Assembly: GCA_003339415.1 (NCBI GenBank)
Contig: PDHQ01000258.1
Span: 13,884 to 50,103, forward strand
Direction of reading: 5' to 3'
Source of the DNA: Ophiocordyceps camponoti-saundersi (nom. inval.)
Lineage: Eukaryota > Ascomycota > Sordariomycetes > Hypocreales > Ophiocordycipitaceae
DNA: 36,220 nucleotides
Program-made: the position numbers and the translations under genes
Shown here: in pieces, positions 1-10,791 of the stretch
How the letters are laid out: the number at the start of each line of letters is the position of its first letter
Position numbering within the stretch: the stretch's first letter is position 1
The notes under the pieces: generated by a model
Database searches by the model: none
Seen by the model: only the letters and a program-made list of their open reading frames with translations
Told to the model about the DNA's origin: nothing

Positions 1-13
1 GGAGTTTGCGTCT

Positions 14-35
14 CCCCCCCCCCCCCCCCCCCCCC
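14..35. repeat. poly-C homopolymer tract
   Basis: Twenty-two uninterrupted C residues near the left edge of the window, preceded by a T/C-rich lead-in. A run of C contains no CpA, so RIP cannot mutate it, which may explain why it survives. It resembles the poly-G tracts near 10345, 13170-13287 and 18253. Its length is likely to be unreliable in any assembly. Confidence 0.9.
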
Positions 36-818
36 TTATAAAGAAGACTAGACCCGATAAGATATCTAAAAGCAAATAAGTAGTAACTAAAATAGCGGTA
101 AATTATAAAAAATATATTAAGCGCTAAGCGTAATATAAGCTTTAGATATCGCTCTTAGAAAGGACTTTATCGTAAGTTATCCGTGCTTACGCTTTTAAGA
201 ATAACTATAAGCTAGTTATAAGATAGCGTTTATAGAAAAGTGGAAATATATTATATTACGACGGTTAGCTAGTTAGTAGCGAGAGGCTATAGTTTATATT
301 AGCTAGTATTCTATAGCTTAGGCGATATAAGATAAGAAAAGTAAGTTTCTCGTTCGCCGAAGAGGCGGTTAGCCTAATTATATAGGTAAGAGATATTTAC
401 GACGAAGATAGTTTATAAATTAGTGCTAGGTAGTGCTATATCTATTAGATAAATGCTTAGGGTATAATTCCCTATAAAGAGGCTCCGGCTCCGTTATTCT
501 TAGACGCTTACTTAGCGCCGCTATAATTCGCGAATTAGTTTTTAAATTAATAATATAAATAGTTATAGTAAACTTATAAATATAGGATTAGTTCTAGCGA
601 GTAGTAGTTCTAATAAAATTAACGGTACCGGCTAGAGATTATTTAAAATTATTAGTCGCCCTAGCTTAGTTAGAATAAGTATATTTTAGGGGTATAACCT
701 AGTCTAGGCTTTACGGTAAAAATACTAATATTTTACGCCGGATTTAAACTAACTATCTAGCTTAAGAGAGACCGAGATCTTAAGACGCTTAACTACTACC
801 GAAGGAGGGCTATTATTA
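36..818. other. RIP-mutated sequence, no gene seen
   Basis: AT-rich sequence nearly free of CA and TG, dense in TAA and TAG in all frames. I find no recognisable motif. It probably belongs to the same decayed transposon block as the gag relic downstream. Confidence 0.6.
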
Positions 819-1081
819 TAATTAACGCGGTTATAATAAACGATACCGTCGGGAGTAAAGGAGTAGTGTATTCGCCGCCGCAGGTCTATTAGATATGCTA
901 GCTTTTATTATTCTTATAACTAATACGGTAACGATTATTAAGGACCGTAGCGGTAAATATCGACGATAACCGCGTTAATAATAAGAATAAGAAAAGCTAG
1001 TATAACTAATAGACGCGCGGCGGCGAATATACTACTCCTTTAACCCTAATAGAGTCGTTAGTTATAAACGCGTTAATAATA
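819..1081. repeat. fold-back inverted repeat, about 115 bp arms
   Basis: The left arm (about 819-935) is close to the reverse complement of the right arm (about 961-1081). Paired blocks include the start attaacgcgg against cgcgttaataat at the far end, ggagtagtgtattcgccgccg against cggcggcgaatatactactcc, and gctagcttttattattctta against taagaataagaaaagctag. The arms meet around a loop of about 25 bases. The arms differ mainly at positions expected from CA/TG mutation, for example TG in the left arm against TA in the right. This could be a MITE, a fold-back element or the collapsed ends of a transposon. No target-site duplication is visible. Confidence 0.8.
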
Positions 1082-1457
1082 AAAGTAAGAGAAGTAATTT
1101 TTTTTTATTTTTATTTATACCTGAGAGCTACCTTAGGTATTATATACGAAAGGATATATACGTACCTATTTAAAGTAATTCCGACGGATAAGAATAATAA
1201 TACTAAGATTAAATAAAAAAATAATACGAATAATAAAGTTAGCGTTAAAATACTCGCAATATCTAATTAACGGGTTCCTTAATATATCTAAGTACTAGGA
1301 GAAATTATTATATTAAAGCGCGGAGACCTATGCCCGTATAACTTTATACGAAGCGACGCCGATACCGGAACTATTAATAGCCCCTATAACGATCCCTATA
1401 AGCCCGGCTTTCGTATTACGCCGCGTATAACTAGTCTAAGATAGGCTAATTACGCAC
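1082..1457. other. spacer with T-rich tract, no gene assigned
   Basis: It contains a T-rich stretch (about 1099-1120) and AT-rich RIP sequence. The part from about 1330 may belong to the amino-terminal region of the gag relic, but the frame is not continuous enough to claim it. Confidence 0.4.
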
Positions 1458-2290
1458 GAGAAGGTTATAGCTTTTAGTAAGGGATAGTAGAAGGACTAGA
1501 ACTATTCGAGGCGACCGTACGATATCTGCACGTTAAAGCTAAGCTATTTATATTATACCGCTAAAAGATTAGTATAAGCGGAAAATTAGTACTACGCTAT
1601 CTTTCCGGATATCCTTAAAGGGCCCGCGTAATCGTACTACCTCTATTATATAAGACCCGATAAAACTTAGGACGAGATCTAGTTAATAGCCGATTCGTAT
1701 CTTAATACGGGAAAGAATTATACGGAATACTAGATAAGATAGACCGGCATAAGGTCTACTATAGAATAAGGAAAATTCCCTAAGAAATTAATACCCGAAA
1801 TCCTCGAAGAACTTATTAGGAAAATATAACTTATATAAGATACCCTTAGCAAAGTAGCGGCTAAAGTTTACGCCGCGATAATAAGAGCGTGCCGTAGCGT
1901 AGTAAATAATACTTATTACTTATTAACTAAATATCCTCTTACGAAGTTTATTTATTTTTTTTATTTTTTTTATTTTTTTTATTCTTTTTTTCTATTCCTC
2001 GTATAGGTATATATATTATAATATTACTATAAATAGAGGGAATCGGTCGGGCGGATTCCCTAGTTACCGTACGAATTACCCTTATAAAATTTTAATATAG
2101 GGAAACTTAAGTAAGTTCGCTTTAACGAATATCGCACGTTTCCTTATACGAAGAAGCGCTCCTTTATCTATAAGAAGAAGATTGCTAGTCGATAAATCGT
2201 AAGGAAGACGAATTCGATACGTGCCTCCTCGAATATAAAGGATATAATAACGGTATTAACAAATCGTCGTATAAAGAGGAGGGCGCTACT
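1458..2290 (+). pseudogene. gag: relic Gag of an LTR retrotransposon (capsid and CCHC knuckle)
   Basis: Gag is the structural protein that packages retrotransposon RNA in cytoplasmic particles. From 1458 to 1947 one + frame shows the layout of gags common in filamentous fungi: an aromatic/Pro segment reading Y-Y-A-I-F-P-D-I-L-K-G, then S-Y-L-N-T-G-K-N-Y-T-E-Y, a Leu/Ile helix, and I-I-R-A-C-R-S-V near 1874-1900. In-frame stops are TAG or TAA where Gln or Trp is expected. A T-rich tract (about 1947-2000) interrupts the frame. The zinc knuckle follows: CGC TCC TTT ATC TAT at 2157 reads R-S-F-I-Y (C-F-I-C before RIP), and D-C-stop-S begins at 2180 (D-C-W-S before RIP). The two halves lie in different frames, so a small indel breaks the knuckle. 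An acidic tail runs to about 2262. Family is assigned by pattern from memory, without an alignment. Confidence 0.65.
1947..2000. repeat. T-rich low-complexity tract inside the gag relic
   Basis: Runs of T broken by single A residues. The tract separates the capsid-like part of gag from the zinc-knuckle part. It may be a slippage expansion or the A-tail trace of an insertion on the opposite strand; I cannot tell which. Confidence 0.7.
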
Positions 2291-2329
2291 AAAGAAGCCG
2301 CGAAATTCGTTATCTTAAGTACTCTTTTA

Positions 2330-3473
2330 TATTAATTTATAAGGTAGATATTTTCGCACGGTAAGCTATACGATAGGGCAGTTAAGTCTTCGTCGCCGAT
2401 ACCTATTATAAGGAGTACTATAGATAGCTTTATAATATTATTGCCTATAAACTTCTCGATTATCGGCAAAGATTAGAGGCGCTTATAAAATTTAACTACG
2501 GATAAGTTTACCTTAAAGGTAATAATATTACCTTAAAATAAAAGGGACGGGTATAGGTATTGCAGATTATTAGCTTAGCTAAGTAAGACGCGCCGCAGGT
2601 ATACTTTCTATAACGCGAGCGAGACGCGTAGATCTTATCTATTTACTAGCTTAAAGTAGGGATAACCTCTCAGCCGCTGCCCGAGTCTAGACCCCGAAAA
2701 AAGAAAACTCGACGCCTTAAATAATCGCGTACGATAGCATATAGGGAAATCTAATTAAATACTAGGCTCTATCCCTCTTAACCCCCTTCGTACGAAGCTC
2801 TAAATATTTAGCGAGGGCTAGTTTACGGATAATAAGAACCTATACTAGTAAATAAGATTCGTTATTATTCTAAGTAAGGAGATAGCTCGTACGGAGACCG
2901 AAGTCTCTATTTACGGTAATATTAGGCTCTAGTCCTCGGGGAAGTATAAGATAGTAATAGGAAGCGTGCCTGCGGGCGAACTATACGATATCGTATAAGT
3001 AGTCGATAGTAGTATCGCTCTTAACGCCGTGGTCGAGAAGATTATAAGAAGCTTATAGCTGCCGGAGTCCGTCTAAAGCCTTATACGAAGTAATAATCGC
3101 TCTAGCTGCCTTATTAACCTAGGTAATATAAGATAGAAGAGGCTTATAATTAATATAATAAGCTTACGTAAATTATACGAAAGGAAGAAAATTACCGCGA
3201 TATTCTAAATTAATAGGAAAAAAATAATCTAGCTAAGGCTATAACGAAGAAGAGTCGTAACGACGCTCTCGGACGACTAGTTAAGATAAATAAGATAACG
3301 GTTAGGATAGAAGTAGTTGCCGAAGTGATCCCGCCGCGGGCGCCTATAAAAGTAATTTCTACGGATTAAATATTAGCGCTGCCTCCCGCCCTTACTAGTT
3401 ATCCGATAACGTAGTTAGTAACGTAAGCGCCGGCGTGTAATAACGATAGCGTACCTAAGGAGGGGTAAGAGGC

Positions 3474-3522
<49 letters not shown>

Positions 3523-4080
3523 CCTCCTTATACTTACTATTATCGTCCTCCTCTTTATCGTTATCTTCTTCGTCTTTATCGTCTTCGTTATTATCTACGT
3601 TTTTATTATTATCCTTATCTTTATCTATATTATTATTATTATCGTCCTAGGTACGATAATAATCGCACGCGCTCCCGTAAGAGTCCTAAATATACGACGC
3701 GTACGCGCCCTTTTAGTAGCCGCGTACGCGCTAGTAGCTAGAGAAGGGAATACTCCCTCGCCGGAGGCACCGATAACCGCAGGGCCCCTAGGCAGGGAAC
3801 CGACTAGCAGCTTAGATAATAATCGCCCGGTAATAAGACGGATAATAGACTACCTTAGTAATAAGCTTAATAGGGGTTTCGCCCGGGCGCAAGCGAAGAG
3901 TAATATCGTATAATATCTTAGAGAGGTAGAGACGTTCCTTATCCTACCGTATAATTAGTAGATATTTACTAAAATATACCGTATAAAGGAGATATATATA
4001 AAGATAGTAGCTTAAAGAAATTTAGCCTTAACTTTATTATCCGAGCTAAAAGTAATAGTAATAAGCTTATTAGAAAGGGG
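2330..4080 (+). pseudogene. long RIP-decayed reading frame, unrecognised, Gln/His-rich
   Basis: One + frame can be followed from about 2330 to about 4080 (over 550 codons) without an obvious frameshift. It has many TAG/TAA stops of the kind RIP makes from CAG, CAA or TGG. It shows an amino-terminal Tyr/Leu-rich part (D-T-Y-Y-K-E-Y-Y at 2398), a basic cluster R-P-R-K-K-K-T-R-R near 2690-2715, a coiled-coil-like stretch with K-E-E-N-Y-R-D-I-L and E-K-N-N-L-A-K-A about 3180-3250, a Pro/Ala segment, then the (TTA)n tract, read as former His codons, and a Gln-rich tail. It follows the gag relic, but I see no protease, integrase or reverse-transcriptase motif. I do not recognise the family, and it may be a separate element. 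Confidence 0.4.
3474..3522. repeat. (TTA)n microsatellite, about 16 units
   Basis: An uninterrupted trinucleotide repeat. In the + frame of the surrounding decayed gene it reads TAT codons, which RIP would create from CAT (His). The downstream sequence to about 3650 is rich in further TAT and CGT codons with Pro, consistent with a former His/Arg/Pro low-complexity domain. Confidence 0.9.
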
Positions 4081-5229
4081 TAAGCGACCGAGTATAGTAG
4101 CGATAAATATTTTTTTTTTCCCCCCCTTATCGTTATCGTCGTTTTGCTTCTACTTATCTTTATTCTTCGTACGACGAAACTACTACCGCTAATAATATTA
4201 ATACTAATAATAATAGTAATAATAGTATTTCGAGGTTACTATTACTTTTACGGAGGATAAAAAGGGAAGAAATTTTCTCTTATACGGAAAAGAGAGGAGG
4301 GTAACCTTCTTACTATATAAGCTTATAAGCTACGAACGACGACTTGCGAGTTACCACCGCCCGGCAGGACGACTCTATCTTAGGTACTAATAAGTATAGT
4401 ATCTATAGATATTTTTCGAGTTTATAAGAGGGAATATTAGGATAATAAGATAGGTATAAAGGCCCCGGTAATTAGGTTTAGGGTAATATACGCTAGCTTA
4501 TCTAGTAACTATTAAACTACTAGAAGAGATCTAATAGCAGCGTAAGTAAAGGTAGGGAAGTTTAAAGTAATATCGTATACTACGCGAACTTTACGATCCG
4601 GAAAGGAAGGAAGCTTTTTATTACTTAATTTATTCCTTAGAAATTTAACTTTTCTATTATTTTCGAGCTATCTAATTATCTTCCGAGCTTATTAATAAGA
4701 GCGTAAGAAAGATATATATTTTCGCTATTATCGTTAATTATATAGTATTCGGGTAAGGTAAGTATTCTAAAGATTTAAGTAATAAGTATAAGGAGCGACG
4801 AGATATTCGAGGCTTCTAAGCTAAGAAAGACGTCGGACTTATAATTATAATAGATAAAATATAAAATATATATAGACGGGTTTAGATATATATAGCGAAG
4901 GGTCGCGGGAGGTATATAGCTACGTTATACGCTATTATTAGGGAAAACGAATAAATATAAGGAATAGTAGTTAACTTCTTCTAAATATAATAGCTATAGA
5001 ATTCGGGATAATAAGATATATACCGAGGTATATTAGCGCTAAGATAGCTAAATAGCTAAGAGGAAGTTTTCGAATTTTTTAAGCGTATATTAAATAGTTT
5101 AGCTATTTTTTAAGGTTTGCTTTTTAAGGGACGGATATAGTAAAAAAGGCAGTATTAGGATAGCGGGTATAATATAAGGTAAAAACCCGAGTTTTAGAAA
5201 TAACTTAAGGAGAAAAATCCGATTATAAA
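4081..5229. other. AT-rich RIP sequence, no gene assigned
   Basis: It contains an AT-rich TAA/TAG-dense stretch with small (TAA)n patches near 4185-4230. Short stop-poor segments occur, but none is long or recognisable enough to call. Confidence 0.5.
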
Positions 5230-5700
5230 AAACGATCGATTTATTATATACGTATTATTATATAGCCTAAGATAGTAAGTAAAAGACTAAGTAGGATTTC
5301 GGTATCCTAAAAGCTTTATCGAATAGTCTATTTAGTCTCTAGCCTTCTCTTATATATCTTAGTAAGAGGGAACTATTTTAAGTATTAGTTTGCGTAAAGG
5401 ATTAGTAAAGCTAGTAAGTAGTTTATTATATAAAGGTATAAAGTTTAGGCAAAGCTATAATTCCGTTTAGTAAAGTTTTAGCTATAAGTTATATCTTAGA
5501 CTCGAATTATAATTAGCGACTTATAAATAAATATAGGGATAAGCTTAAGGGCTAAATACTTTATTTACCTATTTTATTTATAGAGGAAAACTAGGTTATA
5601 TTATTTACTCGGATAGTAGCTGCTATCTTTATATAGCCGCCGTTATAACTCTAGTCCGTAAAGGCCTTCGGAACTTAAAAAGTTATTTTTAACTATTTAA
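5230..5700 (-). repeat. repeat family A, diverged reverse copy
   Basis: On the - strand this matches the core of the 0.6 kb repeat seen at 22411, 33090, 34050 and 35888. The best anchor is ccgtttagtaaagttttagc at 5463, the reverse complement of the family block around ctactaaacgga. It is followed by the counterpart of the family's cttaaccttatcttt block (about 5510-5560). Outside that core the match fades, so the ends are approximate. It is the only reverse-oriented copy in the window. Confidence 0.6.
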
Positions 5701-7100
5701 TAATATACGTATAACTCTTAAAAAGATATTTTTATCTCTTCCTAGCGCTACTATTCTTTAGCAAATCGGTAGCAGCTACTAGTCTATACGGCCTTCTTCG
5801 TAAACGGTAAAAGCCTATACGGAAAATACTATAAGAGATATTAATATCCTACGTTTCGAGTTCTATATTATATAATTAATAATCTATATAAAGGTTATAG
5901 ACTAGACTATATATAGTAAGGTTAACGGAAGTAAAAGGTATTAAAATTTATATTATAGGATATATATATATAAACGCGAGCAGTATATTATAAGTTAAGG
6001 CTAACTTTATATTTTATAATATATTATAGCTTAGCTTATAATAGTATAATATAAGGTTATTAGGTTAAATATAATATTTTTTTATCGGTTATCTTCGAAT
6101 TCTTAAAAGCCTATATAATATTAAATTTCTATATAATATTTTATATTTATAACTAACTATAGTTAAGCTATAAAATTATAAGTCTTTTATACTTTATATA
6201 TAAAATATATAATTCTTACTTTTTCTACGATATACTAGAACTATATATTACCTTTTAGCGCTAATATTCTCTTTTAACTATCTTATTTTCCCTTATACTT
6301 ACTTTAGCGCCTAGATTATCGAAAATAGTTTATAAATATCGCTCGGGGCTATAGCGCTATATAGTAAGTAAAGCTTTATACTTAGTATATAGATAATCTT
6401 TAAAAGGAAGAGTATATTCGGTACGGCGCGGGTGCTTACGCGGAGAGGTAAACTTAAGTAAGCGAAGCTTAATAAGCGTACGGAAGTTAATACGTTTATA
6501 TTCTAAAAACCGGAATATTAATAAAGTAGAAAAAAATATAATAATATAAAATACTAATAGGGTAAGGTAGTTAATATTACTAATTTTCTTTATTATTTTA
6601 CTAACCGATATTATACTATCTATATATTTTTTTAGGGGAAACTAATTAGGAAATAAAAACTAAAATATACGTAATACGAAATAAACTAATAAATATCGCG
6701 GATTTATCTTCTTTTCCGAGACCGCGAAATAGCCTTAGTTAGTATTAAAATACGGTATACCCGGAGCGGCGGTAATAATAAAAGTAAATATAATAATAGT
6801 ATTTAGTTCCTAGCGGAAGCCGGCGTTTTAAATTATAGATAACGTATATCGGTAATATTTGCAGATATTAGTTAACTATATCGAGTAAGGGAGGAGAAAG
6901 TCTATAAAGCCTTATTCGAGAAAAGGAGGGATAGCGGAGAAAGGGGGGGTAAGGCTAAATTAAAAAAAATAGATAGGTAAGCCTTATATATTCGTAAAAA
7001 GGGAGATAGCCTACTAGGCCCCGAGGGCTAACCGCTTTAGGGAACTAAGTAATATAGGGGCGATATAAGTAAGGGTAATATAATCTAGTTAGAAGCGGCG
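5701..7100. other. AT-rich sequence, only short decayed frames
   Basis: A short stop-poor + stretch lies around 5750-5880. The remainder to about 6700 is very AT-rich with many TATA runs. I see no recognisable product. Confidence 0.45.
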
Positions 7101-7690
7101 GATATAGCTAATAAAGAGGTAACTATTAAGGGAGCTTAGTATTTAATCTATTAACTTTTCTATTATAGTAATAGCGAGTAAGCGAACTTAATCCTCGTAA
7201 CTAATATTTACCTTATCTATATAGCGGATAAGTATATATAATATAAGATATTAAGTAATATACTTAAATAAGAGCGTTAAGCTAGCGGTATTAGTAAGAC
7301 TATAATATACTTATATAATATTCTTAATATAGCTAGTAAACTATTTATACGGGAGTAAGGAAAGAGTAGTATAGGCGTATTAGTAGAGTTTCTTAAGCGA
7401 CCTTTTTATTATATTAGGAGTATAGCGTAAAGGATAGGGGAGGGGGTTATATAACGGTAAACTAACGCGGCGGAAAAGGGATTAAAGGACTATTCCTATA
7501 TCTTAAAAATAGATATAGTATCTTATAAAAAGATAGCGGAACTTCTATTAGTCGCGTTATTAAAAACTATAAGCGCTAAAATATTAACTTATTACCGGAA
7601 CCGGTAAGAGACGAAGGCTTTTATTTACGAGATTTAAGAATATTAAAAGATATAGCTTAGGAAATATTTTACGTATTTTACCTAAGTAAT
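7101..7690 (+). pseudogene. RIP-decayed reading frame, unrecognised
   Basis: A + frame beginning G-A-T at 7101 runs about 195 codons with scattered TAA/TAG. It is rich in Ile, Leu, Asn and Lys, as expected after RIP of a helical protein. The next decayed frame (7706-8548) is in a different register, so the two are either separated by an indel or are distinct. No catalytic motif is recognised. Confidence 0.3.
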
Positions 7691-7705
7691 ACTAAGGCTA
7701 TTAAA

Positions 7706-8548
7706 AAACGCGGCCTAAAAATAAGTATATTTTTCGATAATAAGGATAGGGTTATAATAATAGCTAATTAAGGGGATATATAAGAAAACCGGCTATCGAA
7801 GTATAATAAGGGGCTAGGAGCGGGTTCCTATATTAAATAGGGGACTATTAAAGTTAAGTATATTATACGAGATTAATAGCTAAGCGTATTTTTATATATT
7901 AGCTATAATATTAAAATGCTTAAAAAAAAAGGGCGGGAGGAGGTTAGGTTTGCTAGTAAAGTAATACTTACTTAGATAATCGAAGAGGGCTATAGCTTCG
8001 CGGTCGGCAAGACTAAAGTCGTTATTAAGAGCGGGGCCGGGAGGCGAGGCTAAGCGTTACGCGATAGCGTTAATAGTATAATAGAAAACTATAGCGAAGT
8101 AACTAAGGATACCGGGGAAACTAGAAGGTTTAAACTTACGTAAGAGGTAAAGATATTCGCGCGGGTTACGGAGAAAGAAAATAATAAGCTATAGGAGCGG
8201 GTTAAAAAGAACGAAGAAGTTATAGTATTACTTAAGGATTTCCGAGACTCGTATAATTATAACTTACTTTATACGGAAAGTAAATAAGGAGTCGCGGATA
8301 GCTAAGTAAATATATTAGCGCTCGTAAAGGAATAGGTAGATTAAGTTAAGGTTTTAGGCGCTATCGGTAGGAAGGGGGGTAATAGCTTCTATAAAGCTAC
8401 GCTACTTCGTTATATAAGGTTTTACCTTAACTAACAGGAGTATAAAAGCTGCTATAAGAAGGCCCGTTATCGTTAAGAGATAACTAGGTTTTATAGTAGG
8501 GGAATAGCTAGTAGTAAAGAAGCCGTGGAAAGGGCTAAAAAAAAGTAA
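7706..8548 (+). pseudogene. RIP-decayed frame with coiled-coil-like Lys/Glu region, unrecognised
   Basis: A register of 281 codons reads on + from AAA at 7706 to TAA at 8546-8548, with stops almost all TAA or TAG. From about 8145 it reads K-I-F-A-R-V-T-E-K-E-N-N-K-L then E-R-V-K-K-N-E-E, which looks like a coiled coil. A Tyr/Lys/Arg-rich tail follows, including Q-E-Y-K-S-C-Y-K-K-A-R-Y at about 8430. The antisense register is rich in Ser, Leu and Thr without structure, so + is the likelier sense strand. It is not assigned to a family. Confidence 0.4.
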
Positions 8549-8639
8549 GTATTTTTCCGCCGCGGCGTTATAATATAAACTATCGGAAAGGTTATAGTTA
8601 CGAACACTCTTATTATAACGTATAATATAATAGCGTTTT

Positions 8640-9480
8640 TCGAGAAACGAGGGGGGGCCTATCGACGATAAGTTCCTATAGTGTAAGTAGAAAGCGAGGG
8701 GGTAAAACGTAAGGTTATCGGGGCTTGCTAACCCCCCGCTAAAACTTTTAAAATCGGCTAGTAAATAGTATTTCTACGGGGGGTTAGAGGGTAGCGCCCC
8801 GTTAGAGGCGTGGTTAGATTCGTAAGGCGAGGGGGGATCGTTTCGATACCCGGGGGGAGGGGATAGCGATTCGTTAAATAGGTCGTTAAACCGGCGAGGG
8901 GGGTTAGAATCGTCTCTAAGCTAGGGGGGGGAATAGCTAATATCGATAGTAAGGGCGTAAGAGAGTTATTCGATATAGGAAAGATTATATTTAGCTTATA
9001 GATACCGAAGAAATTAGTTAAAGCGGCCGGTAAAGAGTCTCTTATTCCTATCCTTCGTATCTATATCGTCGGTATCGTTAGTATTATCGTTACGATAATC
9101 GGTATCGGGAAAGTTATTATTAGAGTTACCGTAACGGGAGTAGATATCGGAAAAGTTATCCTTACGCGTATCGCGAAGATTCCCTTCTTTAAATAATTAA
9201 GTAATATCTTAAGATATATCGAGGGTAACCGGTAAGGGTTATATAGCAGTATCTACTATAGGGGGGAAATAAGGATAGGGAGTAAGATAGGGCGGGTAGT
9301 AGCTAAGATCGAGTTCTATATTAAAGCTAATATTATATATATAAAAGGCGGGCGAGTTCTCGTTCTAAAAGGTATTATAAGTATACGCGCTGGCAAACGT
9401 TTCCTAATATCGTATAAAGAGGACTTAAAATATAAACTAGTCTTAGTAGGAAATCTAATAACGTATATTCGTATTTATTA
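8640..9480 (-). pseudogene. RIP-decayed low-complexity coding sequence, probably minus strand
   Basis: The - strand is stop-poor here in two registers. One gives an Asp/Asn-rich stretch (about 9020-9170, including N-S-N-N-N-F-P-D-T-D and D-N-T-N-D-T-D-D) followed by a Pro/Arg/Gln-rich part (about 8700-8960). The other gives a Thr/Pro/Leu-rich protein. Such composition suits a disordered or Gag-like protein, but no knuckle or other signature is seen. The plus strand also has a stop-poor register at 8940-9480, so strand and frame are not settled. It lies tail to tail with the decayed + frame ending at 8548. Confidence 0.3.
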
Positions 9481-10344
9481 ATAAGCTAGTAAGGTTAGGG
9501 AGAGATTAGGAAGGCGGGAAAAGCGTAAAGATATGCTAAATATACCGGGATAAGAGGATAGCGTAGTATAGCTTAAGTAAGCTAAAGGGTAAAGGGTATT
9601 ATTAGCGGTGCTAATATTAGGTATCTTAATCGTAAGGTTTGCTTAGGTAAAGGACTATAAACTAGGCGTTAAAGGAGGATAAGTTAGCAATATAAAATAT
9701 ACGGTTATATATATCGAAAGGTAGCGTTTTGCTAGCGTATTTAATATCGTATTATATTTACTAATTAAATAATAAAATCTAAATATAATTCTAAGGTATA
9801 AGGATTTAAGCGGCCGGTAAGATAGTAATAAGTTTAAGATAAGAACTAATAATAAATATTATACTAAGCGAAAATTCCTTTTCGGTTTCGGAGTTATCTA
9901 ACGGCAGATTTAGGGTATTTTCCCTATAGTCGATATTATATTTTTCTTAAAAAAGTTTATATATAGCGGCAGAGTTAAAAGCTTTAAATTCGGTTATTTC
10001 TTAGAAGTAGCGGCCTATTTTCGCGAAGAGGGAGAGGTAAGTTAGATCTAGCATTTAAGGGGGATAAATAGCCGTATATATATAAAAGCTTAGCTAGCGA
10101 ATTAAGATACTTAATCTTATAGCGGGAATAAAACTCAGAAAAGTTATCGGCAGGGGTTATAAGCGTTAGCTTATTTAGAAAGACTAGGTTATATAATATA
10201 AAGACTATACTATCTTTACTATATCCTCCTTATATATTAAATTCCTTAGGCATTTTCGTAAATATATTTTTTTCGTTCTTTTTTTTTTTTCTTTTTTTTT
10301 CTATTTTTATTAGTTAATAGTAATAAACTAAGTAATAGCTTTTA

Positions 10345-10357
10345 GGGGGGGGGGGGG
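10345..10357. repeat. poly-G tract, 13 bases
   Basis: An uninterrupted run of 13 G just after a T-rich/pyrimidine stretch and an AT-rich segment. Like the other homopolymers here, it has no CpA target for RIP. Confidence 0.9.
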
Positions 10358-10768
10358 TTTTAGAAAAGTAAGAGATAGTTACTCGGTAAAGAGAAGCTTA
10401 ACGGGGAAGAAGTAAAATAAGGACGGTAGGAAAAGAGGTAGTTTATATATATATAGTTTATTCGAGTATATAATATCTTTCTACTTTGCTTCTTTATAGC
10501 GCGTAATATATACCGCTTATATACGAACGTAACTAGAACTTAAGATAATATATATATATAAACTAATATAATAGTTTTATAGTTATAATTATTATATTAG
10601 CTTAGTACCGGCAAAACGCGGAGGATATAGAGCTAGTTTCTAAGGCGTAATTAGTTTACGATACCTATACGGTTAAGTTTAAGGTTAGATAAGATTATAT
10701 ATTATATTTTATAACCTAATATTTATATATTTCTAGAATATAATATATTAGCTAGGATTTTTTTTTAA

Positions 10769-10791
10769 ATATATATATATATATATATATA
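10769..10791. repeat. (AT)n dinucleotide repeat
   Basis: A perfect alternating AT run of about 23 bases. RIP would turn a former (CA)n, (TG)n or mixed purine-pyrimidine repeat into TA-rich sequence, so its original composition is unknown. Confidence 0.9.

Noticed and set aside
5750..5880. Short + stop-poor stretch as a gene
   Set aside because: Only about 40 codons with no motif. In this composition such openness is expected by chance.
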